Shown: one piece after another, positions 48,037 to 59,110 of the stretch
How the letters are laid out: each line of letters starts with the position of its first letter
How positions within the stretch are numbered: the stretch's first letter is position 1
Source: Selaginella moellendorffii
Taxonomy: Eukaryota > Streptophyta > Lycopodiopsida > Selaginellales > Selaginellaceae
NCBI RefSeq assembly: GCF_000143415.4
Contig: NW_003314265.1
Coordinates: 674,944-738,943 of the forward strand
Direction of reading: 5' to 3'
Length of the DNA: 64,000 nucleotides
Translations under genes and position numbers: made by a program
Notes under the pieces: model-generated
What the model saw: the letters and a program-made list of their open reading frames with translations, nothing else
The model's database searches: none
What the model was told of the DNA's origin: nothing

Positions 48037-48138
48037 CTCCATCATTGACTTAATGGTGAGGCCGCCCCAGCCGCCGAGCCGGTCGTATCCTCATTTCCAA
48101 CGGACTCAACATGTGCCCAATCGTCTGACTACGCGCCG

Positions 48139-49328
48139 TTGGAACCTCCCTACACCGCCCCTGCTGCCTGTTCGGTCATGTCCACTTTGCCAACGGAGGC
48201 ACCAGCTGAAATGGCGTGTGATCACACACCATCAGAACCACCCCATGCCACTGTTGAGCCAGTTGTACCAGAGTCTACAGCTGAAATGGTATGTGCCCAC
48301 ACGCCATCGGATGCGATTGACCCCACATTGCAGAGGAGAGTATTTCCGCCCTTCACGTTTCCTCGACCAAAACCCTCTCAACGACCATCGGGAGCACCAT
48401 TCGCTAATATTGTAGATGGTAAAATTGACTTTTACCATTTTTTATGCTGACGCATTTCATTTCAGAGTCACGGCGAAGGTACTGTATCGTTTTTGATCTG
48501 AACGGTGTCCTTTTCTCCCATGAGCGTGGCTCGTCCTCGAATGTCACTACACCCTCCAAAGCCTGCGGTCGCAAGTTGGTCAAAAGAGACAGATTCACAT
48601 TAATCACACGGGAGAAACTGCGGGATCTAATAATGACCATGCAACATTTAAAACAGAGGGCCGGGTTCAATTTGCAATTGGGAGTTTGGACATCCATGAT
48701 GCGCCACAATGCATTAACGTTGCTACAGATGATGCACGATCAGACACGAGTAATATTACCATTTGACTTTCTCCTAACGCAGGAGGATTGCTTGACTATG
48801 GTCCATGTGAGGGGTAGCAAGCCCATCTTCATCAAGCCAAAGGCTGTAGTGATGAACCGGACTGCTAGGTCAAGTGAAATCCTCATCATCGATGACTCAC
48901 CGATTAAAACTGCAGCGAACACGCACACATATGCAGTGCACCCCATCTCTTGCAGTATGGAAACCAGGGAGAAGAAACCGTATGTTCTGAGGGACCTTGC
49001 AAAACGGCTTGGAGCGATGGTGATAGAGAACCGGCCAGTCCAGGAGGTGGCTGCAGAAATCAACCAAATGGCAGATAGAACGGTATATCAGAAGCCATTT
49101 GATCGGACAGACACCAGTCATCATTTATGGCATGTATATTGTCTAGCCAAGCACTATCCGCATCTCCATAATCTGCTCAACCGGATGGGTTCTTCGACCA
49201 CTGAACATGAGCGTGGACGTATTAGAGAAGAGATGGCATTACTATTGGGTTTAAATCCTGATAGTGTGGAGAGTGATGAAATTCCAAGATTATTGTATAG
49301 GCGTTGGAGGCAAAAAATAACAGTCTGA
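48139..49328 (+). CDS. FCP1/NIF-like HAD-domain protein, element-borne
   Basis: Exon to 48418, 47-bp intron 48419-48465, then exon to a TGA at 49328. The intron join gives the run ANIVD then ESRRRYCIVFDLNGVLFS. Motif I reads DLNGV, so the second Asp of the DxDx(T/V) phosphatase signature is Asn. Motif II-like LGVWTSMMRHN and motif III LIIDDSP are present. Known FCP1 phosphatases act on the RNA polymerase II tail. Loss of the second Asp makes catalysis doubtful, though plant paralogs with DLNG exist. Upstream codons are Pro/Thr/Ser-rich and include two of the 22-bp dyads. The true start may lie before the LTR insertion: the same frame runs back to a TGA at 48043, or via a shift into the ParB-like frame. 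Confidence 0.72.
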
Positions 49329-49676
49329 GATGGCATGTATTTATTTAAAAATGTAACTTATTATGGCATGGGGTTCCATGCCATTGTATTAATATTAAAA
49401 GACAATTCTTTGAAAGGATTTGCATTATACTAGAAGTGTTACAGCATGTTATTGGAAGTCTACGAAGTTGTTTTATTAATAAGGGGAAAGTAAAGATTGA
49501 ATGGGGACTTGGGCTCCACCTAGACTCGGAGCAACTGAGCCAATATTAAAAGGATGGAAAGAAATTGGACGACGATGACAAGGAGAAGAGAGAGGTGAAG
49601 TAGTGGCAGGGGGAGGAGAAGTGATTGAGTAGACATTTCCTTGTTTAAAATAAAATGGCATGTGCCTCAATGCAGT
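48211..49676. repeat. 22-bp palindromic dyads, right set
   Basis: Copies start at 48211, 48286, 49363 and 49655 with the same 22-bp spacing. The first two sit inside the reading frame upstream of the FCP1-like domain, where each yields the peptide core AEM.C.HTPS. None occurs in the LTR element between 40438 and 48036, in line with that element being a later arrival. Confidence 0.9.
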
Positions 49677-49743
49677 TGAATTTTGTTATATTTATATACT
49701 ATATAAAGGTTTGGAAACCTTATTTTACAAGTGGGATAATGAC
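49329..49743. other. Right subterminal region of large element
   Basis: No gene. AT-rich with two dyads (49363, 49655) and a partial one at about 49330, ending at the right inverted repeat. Confidence 0.6.
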
Positions 49744-49770
49744 AATTCCCACTTTAACGAAATAGAGCTT
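49744..49770 (-). repeat. Right terminal inverted repeat
   Basis: Complement of the left repeat. It is followed directly by TTTCGGTCC, which belongs to a truncated LTR of the chromovirus family. Confidence 0.8.
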
Positions 49771-50440
49771 TTTCGGTCCTAAATGCTATTTATGGAAAGT
49801 GTCCAGATTTGCTCATTTGGCATATCTACGGAATGTAGAGATTGTCTTGAACACAATGGTGTTCGTCCCGTGTCCAAATTCGCAATCTAGGAACATTCTA
49901 TATTTAGTACGTTTCGAGCTTGTCCTAGAGACTAACTCCTGATACTAAGGCCTGGGGTGAAAGCCCAAAGCGTGTGTTCCTCAAGGGGTGGGGGGGTGGG
50001 GGGGGTTGTGTGGGGTTCCAAATGTATAGTAGGGATAGTGGGGTAGGTCGGGCATGGCTGACCAACCTGAGGCATAGTCTAGCTCTCGCTTGCATGCCTG
50101 TCTTTGTTCTGCATCCGGCTTGGGTCTAAACCCAAGTTCCATTCCATGCTAGCTGGTGGAGTACCCATGTCCTCGCGTTAGGCCACCGGTATGCCGAAAT
50201 AGCGCTAGACTCCGTTTGGCTCCGTTTTGCATGCTAGTCCTGGCATTGGGATGCTGGTTGCTCCAGGACTGTTCCAAGTCGCTCCAGGCTCCTGTCCCTT
50301 CGCTCTTTGGGCTACATGCTCGGGAGTTGCTCCGTGGTCCGGTTCCATCACTCATTGGCTCCATGCTTGGGAGTTTGGCACTGTTCCTTTGTTTAGTAGC
50401 CCAAGGCCCTGAACTTCGGGTTCCACACCACGTTCCTTTG
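49771..50440 (+). repeat. Truncated LTR of the chromovirus family
   Basis: From TTTCGGTCC on it follows the LTRs at 17284 and 26045 (for example GGAAAGTGTC, GTTCGTCCCGTGTCC, AGCCCAAAGCG, GCCACCGGTATGCC). The first 360 bp of the LTR are missing, and after about 50230 the match weakens. G-run region at 49987-50012. Confidence 0.8.
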
Positions 50441-50939
50441 GCATGTGACACGTGGCATTTGTCATGTGGCACAAAGAGGGTTTAGGTTCCGCTTCGTGGT
50501 GTTATTCTATGGTAAACCACCATAGGATAAAGGTCAAAACCACATGCATTACACTACCCTAGATCATTCTTCTCAAGCATTTGCCAATACCACTAAGTTC
50601 TTACTTTGTCCATGCAAAATTATCACAAACCGATTGAACCAATCCATCCCAAAGATTATTTAAAACCCCACCATGTCCAAAATGGTGAAATCTACTTTGA
50701 CTCTTGCTTGTCAAAGTACCTTATTAGTGCTTTAGTTACCTTGAACAAACTCTATAGTCCTTGGTTCTTCTAGTTGCTGGATTGTTAGTTTGGCTTGCCA
50801 AAGTATGTCTATAACCATAAAATTATCTAAAACACCCATGTCAATAAGGATCTTAATAAAGTTGCCTTCGAGCTTCTCTCGAAAGGTTAGTAAATGTCGC
50901 GAATAACTCTTTACCAAAGTTGCTAGTGTGATGAGTTAC

Positions 50940-53130
50940 TTTGAACTAGGGGCTGAATCACATACTTTAATTTAAATTTCACCTGATTTAATGACTATAT
51001 TGGCTTTGGCCTGCTTTGAGTAGGGACATTTTCTTAAGAAGTATCCTACTTCACCGCAATTATAACATACGTTATTCCCTACTTTACTAGTATACTTGGT
51101 TTTTTTTATCAGTGGGTTTCTCTTTTCATCTAACTCCCTTATGTACTTGCTCTTTGGCCACTAAATTTGCCTTTCCAAAACTCTGAGGATTTGGTCTTAG
51201 AAAAACTCTTCCTGAATTTCCCTTTTCCAAATGTCCCTCTTGGTTTGGTTCCCTTGCTAAACATGAATCCAAACCCTATCATGTTCCCTTTTCACAAGTT
51301 ATCATTGAAATACACTCGGATAGTTACATCTAATGCTTCCTTGTAGTTGGTCGAGTTCTAGAGCATCATTTCTTCCAGAGCTCAGGTTTGCAAGTTTGAT
51401 ATGAAAGCATGGAATGCATCCATGTCACCCATATCCATAAAAATTATCTTTTTGGCCATAAACGCATTCCCATACTCTTGAATGGTTCCTATTTACTTCA
51501 ACTTACTCAACTCATTCTTGAAGTGTAGAGTAGCATTTGATGGAACATAAGTTGTGCAAATCCTCACCTTTATCACTTCCCAAGTGGCTATTGATTCTTC
51601 GTTAGTTTTTATTGTTCTCCATTAAGACTTGCTTGGTATGGTTTTGCACATGGGACATTTTTTGGGCTTGGTAACCACAATACTCAGAAGGAATTTTCCA
51701 TATTGTAAAATTAATCCTCCACCACCTTATAGTCATTCACTCCCAATAGAGGATTAGGTTTGTACTTAGGAATTGCTTGAAGGACTGACTTTACTTCAAT
51801 TTTTTTGACCTTATTCAATCTTGCCTCAGTTCATGCATTCTACATTGCCAACATTTGCAGTCTTTTATTTATTTTTTTGCTTCTCATCATGCTTTAGCTT
51901 GCGTACGAGGGTCTCTAGCAGAGCATTAGTATGTGTCATTTTTCCTTTCAAAGTGTCCAATCAAGCTTTAGACAACTGAACCTTGCCACCAAACTCTTGT
52001 TTAGAAGTTCCTTTACTAGAGTCCTCATGTAGGTATTCCTTCTCCACAGCTTCTTGTTCAACTAGAGGTTTCATCTTCGGAGGAGGTTCCATCTTTGCCT
52101 TAATGCACTTACAGTTTACATTAGCCATCTCTTAGTTATCTACCTCTATCCTTCGTTAGAATTGAGGAAAAGGCTTCAATACTAAATTGTAAGCCACAAA
52201 TTTTTCTTTGCCAATTTGCTAACTTACCTTGTCTATCTGACCACCTTTACTTTCACCTTCGCTAAATTCCCTTGTTAGGTTTTTACCTATTGTATCAACT
52301 TCGGCTTGGTCCAACTTAGGTTCAGCTACTTACTACATAAGTAATAGAGTGTTAGCCAACTCTTCACAGATTCCCAAACTCTCTCCCAATCCCCCTTCTC
52401 AGGTTAGACTAAACTTAATGTTCAATTACACCTTCTACAAGCATAAGTAGCCAACACACCAAGCTTCCAAGTTCTTAACATCCCATGATACACAAGACTT
52501 GATTATAGGACCTTTTAAATCCCATGTCTTAGATGCATCTTTTAATTTGGGACACAAGGGGGAAATATTATGGCTTAATAGCCCGAAATAGATACCTCAA
52601 CTCCCCACCTCCATACCAAAGGGAAGGCCTAAGCCTCTAAGAAGGGGTGAAGACTAATAAGCCATATAGTACTCAAGTAAGGACCATTTCATCTAACCCA
52701 GAAACACTATAATCAATTTCCCTTTCAGAGTGGGAGTTGCTCTTGAGCACTTCCTTGAGGAGCCTCTTTGGCACTCCTCAAGCCCATATTCACTCCCACC
52801 CAAAATTACTCACCCCTAGTTTCAACCCCAACTCAGTTTGGAAGCACTACTAAAGAGTTCCTTTAAGACTAAATTTTTATCCTTACTATCCCTACTATAC
52901 TTTTGAAACCCTAACACCCCCTACTAAGGGATGATTGCTTTGCCTTGGACTTGATCTCGGACTTGGTCTCGAACTTGATTTCTGATCTCGAACTCGATCT
53001 TAAACTTGGACTTGGACTTGGTCTCAAACTCGATCTTAAACTCAATCTCATTCAATGAACTCTTTATTGTTTTGGTTGTGGTTTCGGGGATCTTTTAACC
53101 TATGACACCTCGAGGAGTTAATTCCTTAAA
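50940..53130 (-). mobile_element. Decayed LTR retrotransposon fragment: 5' LTR, primer site and gag
   Basis: The LTR at 52188-53130 (943 bp) is related to the solo LTR at 27833. To its left, 52175-52187 reads on the complement as TTTAGTATTGAAG, a mutated tRNA-Met primer site. Further left the minus strand encodes gag remnants, including a zinc knuckle at 51024-51067 (CYNCGEVGYFLRKC, His replaced by Tyr). Everything beyond about 50.5 kb is missing. Many stops interrupt the gag frame. Confidence 0.75.
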
Positions 53131-53825
53131 CTAACACTAAATAATAAAGATACAAAGGTTTAATTTCCCTAGATTATGCTACACCTCTTTTTAAGGTCCC
53201 TCACCATTAAACCACCCCCCAACTACCTCAAAAGCTCACTATATCACTCCACTATGAGCCCTTAAGGTAGGTTAAGTTCTTTACCCTACCTGTATGATCA
53301 AGGCTAACACCTAACAACCTAAGAGCTTGTCCTCTACAAATCAATTTCTCTTGTATGTAGAAAAGAGAAGTTTGTCAATGGAAAGACTTACACTTTTTCT
53401 TTCCCATGAGAATCATGGAAGTTTAAGAACAGCACTAAAAGTGGTCATGGAATTGATCTATACTCTCTAGTCATCCAAAGGTCCTTGACTCAAGGCTGGT
53501 TTTGGTTCCCAAGACCTTGAGCCTCACAATGAACAAGGTGGACAAGGGCAACATGTGGAATCTATGGATCCCCTTGACTGAGAAGTTACCAAGACTCCGT
53601 TTTTAGCAAAGATTATTAGTATCATATTGAGAGATGCCATGTTCCAAATAGGGGGCAAAATCATTGAGCTGAGTCAAGTTTCCCATAGTTGGGATGGAGT
53701 GATTTCTATTGGAGCATGAGAGTGCCTTTTGGCTTGACAATTAAATCCAAAACTAGATTCTTGCCTTGGAATGTCTAGTGTAAAATTATTATTTACTATT
53801 CATTTCCAGAAATTTTACTAAGAAC
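53131..53825. other. Unannotated AT-rich sequence
   Basis: No gene or repeat structure recognised between the LTR and the secreted-protein gene. Confidence 0.4.
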
Positions 53826-54230
53826 TTATGAACATTCATAAAATTCAACAGTATGTTTAGCATGTTCAAAACAACCACTGAAAGACCACATATACCAAGT
53901 GCCCCAACCTGTAGTGGTATATTTTGCTGCACCAGTAAAAATTATTACATGATAAGTTTCATAACCCATGGAGAAATCATCAGTTTCTATTATTGGATTT
54001 GGATCTGTTTTTTCCATAAAGTTGTTCTCATTTGCTTGATTATATATAAAAATATTTACCTTATTTTCTTTATGTTTTGAGCTGTAAAAATGCAATTTAC
54101 ACATCATAGACTTTTGCATATTTTCAGGGTTCCAGCAATGGTCAAAAGTTTGAGCAACAGTAAAGATTATAGAACATGTAAATCCTAGTACCAAAATAAG
54201 GATGAATGAACAAAATTTTACTAATCCCAT
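53826..54230 (-). CDS. Small secreted protein of unknown family
   Basis: 134 codons in AT-rich DNA. Residues 1-26 form a clear signal peptide (hydrophobic FCSFILILVLGFTCSIIFTV, then AQ). The mature part has five Cys, many Asn/Lys/His, and an aromatic C-terminal segment (TGWGTWYMWSFSGCF). The start has a plausible context and nothing interrupts the frame, although the surrounding 4 kb are non-coding. I do not recognise the family. It could be a lineage-specific apoplastic or vacuolar protein. No neighbours support a role. Confidence 0.5.
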   Translation of the reverse strand: MGLVKFCSFILILVLGFTCSIIFTVAQTFDHCWNPENMQKSMMCKLHFYSSKHKENKVNIFIYNQANENNFMEKTDPNPIIETDDFSMGYETYHVIIFTGAAKYTTTGWGTWYMWSFSGCFEHAKHTVEFYECS

Positions 54231-55834
54231 ATTTAAAGAAAAAATTATTATGCCTATTAAAATTGTTGTTAAATGGAAATGGCTTTATAATAAAAGTGAA
54301 GTTTTAAAATAAAGGATAAAAACATTTTTAACATTGTTTCTTAAGTTGATTTAACATGATACACTTGGCAATAAGAATATTTAATTGTATTTAGATTCTT
54401 AGTAAGCACTTAGATATTTAGTTAATGAGACATGTGGATAATCTCTTGTTTTTATTTTTCTGTTATCGTTCTCTATATATGGTACTAATATTGCCCAAAA
54501 AATGATAATGAATACGAAAATCTATAATTTATTTTGCAATTTTGATGTCTATACATATATAGTTAATTGCCATATCAGAAAAACATGAACCATCCTTTGT
54601 ATTATAAGTCTTGGTAATCCTCATTTATCCCTCTCACTATGCTTTATGATTTTAAGAACAGTAATAACTTGTGAATAAATTTAAAGCACTAAGAGTTTAA
54701 AAATACTATTTAGATAAAATAAACTTTTTTATGTGTTGCATTTAGCAACACTTGGTTTTCTTAATAGTAGTGTTATTTCTACTTATTAATCCAATTGATC
54801 AAATAAAGTTTATAATTATAAGCATGTTTAAACACAAGATTAATCTTATTCCATATCAACCATTAGATGGTAGAATAAAAAATAATATACTAGAAAGAGT
54901 TTAAAATTTTTTCTAAATTATAAATATAAAATTAATCTAAATGAATAACTACCTTTAGATGGTAGAATATCCTAGAATATCCAAGCATATTCTAGATATA
55001 TCCACTACCATTTCAGTCCCCATACGAGTTTCCTTAAGAAAACCTATATAATATATATATTATATAGGTAATATATAAATTATTGTACTATAGTATATGA
55101 ATTGTCAATTCAAAGTCTATCTATTCTTATATATAAGTACCCTAATTACTATACCTATTTTTATATCCCAAGCACTCACATTGGTGAAAGTGAGGGGTAT
55201 TACAAATTATCCCTATAAAGCAAATGTTTTCGATAATGCTTTATTCAATATTTTGGATTATGCTTTTTTTTATTCCTTCATTCTTTTTTAGATATAGATT
55301 TATGTTAATTTTTCTCTAGATCTAGGATTATAGTTATTATATTTATTCTTCCTTTTCTTTCTACATGGCATTTTCTTTTTTTACTATGCTACACCATCAA
55401 TTAAAGAGTATATCATTTGAAGGAGTTTATACTACTTTATTAGATTGCGTTTTTTGTTATGATCATATTGTTGTTGTGCCCATCCTTGGTAGGGGATGGT
55501 CCAAAGTTGAGTTGAGGTCACAATTCAGCATAAGTTAACTCAAGTCAACATAGTCAACTAAAAGTTTTATGAAGGAAATCTAAATTGAAGAAATGAAGGT
55601 TCTAGCCAACTTTAAAATATTGAAATATATAAATATCTGAGTTAAAAATTTCTATAATATTGAGTCATTTTAAAAAAAAAGTTCATAAGAACCTATGTTT
55701 TGTAAAGATATATTATTTTATTATGACATTGCTACAATTGTCAAATTTTGATTTGACTACTTGATATTTTAACTAATTTTACAATTGTACATACTATTCC
55801 TCATTCAAAAGAATTTTTTAGGGTTCTTGAGAAG
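54231..55834. other. AT-rich non-coding region
   Basis: No gene recognised. Contains a 28-bp perfect palindrome at 55042-55069. The frame 55097-55291 (64 codons, hydrophobic start) is possible but unsupported. Confidence 0.45.
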
Positions 55835-56083
55835 ATGATAAGCAATGAAAATAAAAAATCTATGAGTAAAAGTTGGAGTGCAAAGAAATGTGAGAATGTT
55901 AATTTAATTTCACTAACACAATCTCCATATTACACTTCTTGTCCTTATTACCCATCTAAGAATATGGAGACCATTATCATGATTGATAAAAATGCTCCTG
56001 CTACTTTTGAAACAACAATTTAAAGCAAGAGAAATGAAGAAATGAATAATACGGCAAAAAGTACCAAGAAATCTACTCTATAA
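55835..56083 (+). pseudogene. Diverged relative of the element's small acidic gene
   Basis: Reads ISLTQSPYYT, then NAPATFETTI, a TAA, then SK and AKSTKKS before a second stop, collinear with the protein at 31112-31369. The internal TAA stands exactly where the other copy has Gln. It suggests a second, decayed copy of the large element or its gene family in this region, but I found no dyads or other genes of the element nearby. Confidence 0.6.
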
Positions 56084-57229
56084 AACTTTTTATGACATTT
56101 GTAATTTATATATTAGTTTATATCAAGAACTTTGTTGCCTGACAATCCTCCCATATAAAAAGACTAAGGTATATTTTTGTAGTGAATCCTCAATAAAAAG
56201 TTTTAGGAATTGTTTGTGAATAATAATAAAAGAAATCGAAATCTTTCGAAAGACTCAAAAGTGATATCACATCAAAGAATCAACTCTACCTACATTTCCA
56301 AGACTGAAAGGCAATCTCACATGAGAGAATGGCATCGTGCTAGCATGCTCTGCCATTATAATGTAGTGTATATTTCCCTGTAGTCTATTTCCCTAGAAAA
56401 TTAGTATGTATAGAAAAGAATATATGTATAGTGAAGTAAGATTTCACCATAATGATAGAGTATATGTATACACTATAGCTTAGAATTCTGTTTATAAACA
56501 AGTTATGATTATGAAGCCCTATTTTTAAGACTGACATTTCAAGAATTTAAGTATTGTCAGTGTCATAATAAATAAACCTCATTCCCAAGACTAAAACTTA
56601 GTATGAAAACTACTTTGAAAAATTATAGTTATTGTAATTTTTTTGTTCTCCTTGAGCTCCTTGGAAGTTTGTATAGAAATGGCTCAAAGGAAAGTCACTA
56701 CTACTCGTATTTGGCCCTTTAGCATTTCATATTAATCCTCATCTCCATCCTAAAATTCTACTTACATTCCACTTTCATCTCCACATAACAATCCCCTTTC
56801 TACTAGGGGTTCTAGTGAAGCTCAACTAGAGCTCCCTATATATAAAATTCTGGATCTTGCTACTAGAGAGGGATTCCCTCTAGTGTTTCAAAAGCAATGC
56901 CACATGTTTTTACAAGATTTTATTTATGACATAGCAAGACTATTTGAAAGCATAGAACACTATTATATTTGATGTTCAATATGCTACTTTTTTTTGGACA
57001 AGACAAATGGCTTTATAAGTTTAAAAACTAAAAGAATTTGGTGAAGTCAAGTTGCAATTCTATTGCAAGTGTGAGAGGGATTTCAATGTAGAATTAGTTA
57101 TAACGGTTTGCTGTAGTGGTTACAAAAAACCAAAGGGCTTTCAATGTCATTGTACTTGCATTGGCACTATATTTCTCACCCTAGAACATGCTACTAAACA
57201 CACAAATTAATTAGATCGCGAGAAGAGCT
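56084..57229. other. AT-rich non-coding region
   Basis: No gene recognised. Contains scattered short direct repeats (for example around 56400-56480) and no retroelement motif. Confidence 0.4.
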
Positions 57230-59110
57230 TGGCGATGGCGGACAGGCCTGCTGGACTCTCTTCATCATCCGGGGGCTGAGAGACAAGGCTAGTTAGCAGG
57301 CTCAATGTGTACCTCCATATCTGCATTGGGTAAATAATATATAGTTAGGTCCTTCACATCCACAAACACTAGAGCCTACAACAAAGAAGAGAGTGTCAAG
57401 GTCATAACTTTGAGTGTCAAGGTTGTAATCCTGACTATCAAGAACATGCTCAAATGCATGGTTAATTTATAGTACTTCACTCTCTCAGGACTGAACAAAG
57501 CTTTGTCTTGAGGCTCCTACTACTCCATCGCATCAGTTGACTTTGTTGGCATTGGATTTCCTGTGAGTTCAACCTTGAACTTATTGAGTCGCTGGTGGAA
57601 CTCCTCGTCATTGTCATGCTCACTCTCATTATCATCTTCCATTATTGCAGACTGCTTTTCCTTAAGAGTGTAGATCTCACTGTGGAGCTCCATGTTTTCT
57701 TTAGCGAAATGGTCATTGATGTATTATGTCTCCACACACACTATCCTCTAGAAGGACATACCTCAAATGCTCCTTTTGAGCTACTGGATGTTGCTTTGGA
57801 TCTTATTGAGCTTTGTGTCCAGGGATTGGAAGACAATAGCATTGATCATGGCCTACACTCTGTCACATAGAAAAGTACTCATTTGTTCATTCTGGAACTG
57901 CCTTGCAAAATCTGCCATGGATTGGCATCTGTGGTGTTGGCTGGAGGCGCTGGACTTCATAAAAAAACTAGACCAAGCTGAGCAGCCAGTGTGGCAACTC
58001 TAGTTCATGTCATTGCTCCTTCTCTGGCTCCCTACATCATTCCTAGTCTGGATGCTCCCTGCTGTGGTGCTTGTGGTGCTGCGGCATGGTGCTGTCATCA
58101 ACTGGCAATTCTTTTCAATGGGTGGGGATGTTGGCCCTTCTTTCTTAGCATGAACTGCTACACCATTGGTTGAGGTGGTTACAGAGTCAAGATTAATTTG
58201 TTGACTTTGTTTCTGACTCTTCTCCTATAGTTCTTCCTTGGAGATGATGCTTTTGATTTGGCTTGTGGTTGATTTTGTCCTGTTCTTTGGAGGCAAGATT
58301 GTTGTTATCTTGGTCCTTTTTGCCAATGGTGTCATTGTCGGTGGTGAAAGCTCCTTTTCATCCTCTTCTTTTTCCTCTTTTTCGTCTTCTTCATCAGATT
58401 TGTGGAGTGGATCTTCTCTCCTCTTTGACTTGCATTCTCACTTCCTTCTTACCTATAGTGTTGTTGGAGGTACTTTCAGGCTGAGTGGAAATATTGAGTC
58501 AAGAGCTAGCACAAGTGCGACAATGTAGAGGAGTGTAAGAGTTTCACATTTTTGGCCATTATGGATTATTTTCATAGCCAAGTGGATTTTCTTGATGAGT
58601 TTTTTGTAGAGGTAGCTTACAATGTCCATTTTGATTTTGTGTTGCAAGATGTTGTAGAGGATTGCAATAGCTTTACTGGTAGAGCTGCTTGACTTGCACA
58701 TCTTGAGAGTTGAGATGAGGAACTTGAGCCTAAGCTTTGCCTCGTTGGTGGCATTGCTCATTTGAAGTGAGCTTCCAGAGTTCTAATTCTCGATGATCTT
58801 GATGCATCCCGGTGGCATCCCTTTTGTTCACAATATGGATGTGACTTGCTTTCTGCTGATTGGAAGCTTGAAGACCCATGCGATGTAGCCCGTGATGAAG
58901 ATATATTCATGTTCTTGGGCACACACCATTTCTTCTCAAAAAGCTAGAAGCATCTTCTTTGTGATGTCATCTTTCTCCATGATGATGGAGAACTTGTAAA
59001 GGCCAACCTCGCACAGCCAGTTGTCAAGTGCCCTTGTCCTCTTCCATGCTGGATTGCAGGCAAAGGAGAAGATAGGCAGAGTGTTTCTCTCTTTGCTGTT
59101 TTAACTAATA
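57230..59110 (-). pseudogene. Decayed protein-coding sequence of unknown family
   Basis: On the minus strand one frame stays coherent from 59100 to about 58453 through at least three stops: FACNPAWKRTRALDNWL, VGLYKFSIIMEKDDITKK, KQVTSIL, GMPPGCIKIIE, then SNATNEAKLRLKFLIS. Lower down another stretch is Glu/Asp/Lys-rich (HKSDEEDEKEEKEEDEK) and Pro/Thr-rich. I do not recognise the family. The composition and length suggest a plant nuclear or transposon-related protein. Confidence 0.45.

Larger units (their letters stand above)
30462..49770. mobile_element. Large inverted-repeat-bounded element carrying four genes and many 22-bp dyads
   Basis: 19.3 kb bounded by inverted repeats beginning AAGCTCTATTTCG (30462-30488; complement at 49744-49770). 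They match at 26 of 27 positions, the first 24 without mismatch. No clear target duplication is visible. Inside are a DUF7869-type transposase-like gene, a small acidic gene, a ParB-like gene and an FCP1-like gene, all unlike the host genes nearby. More than twenty dyads are spread from 30688 to 49676. Subtracting the nested LTR element leaves about 11.7 kb. The right end abuts a gypsy LTR fragment, suggesting insertion into older repeats. Calling it a DNA transposon is an inference from ends and contents. Confidence 0.7.
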
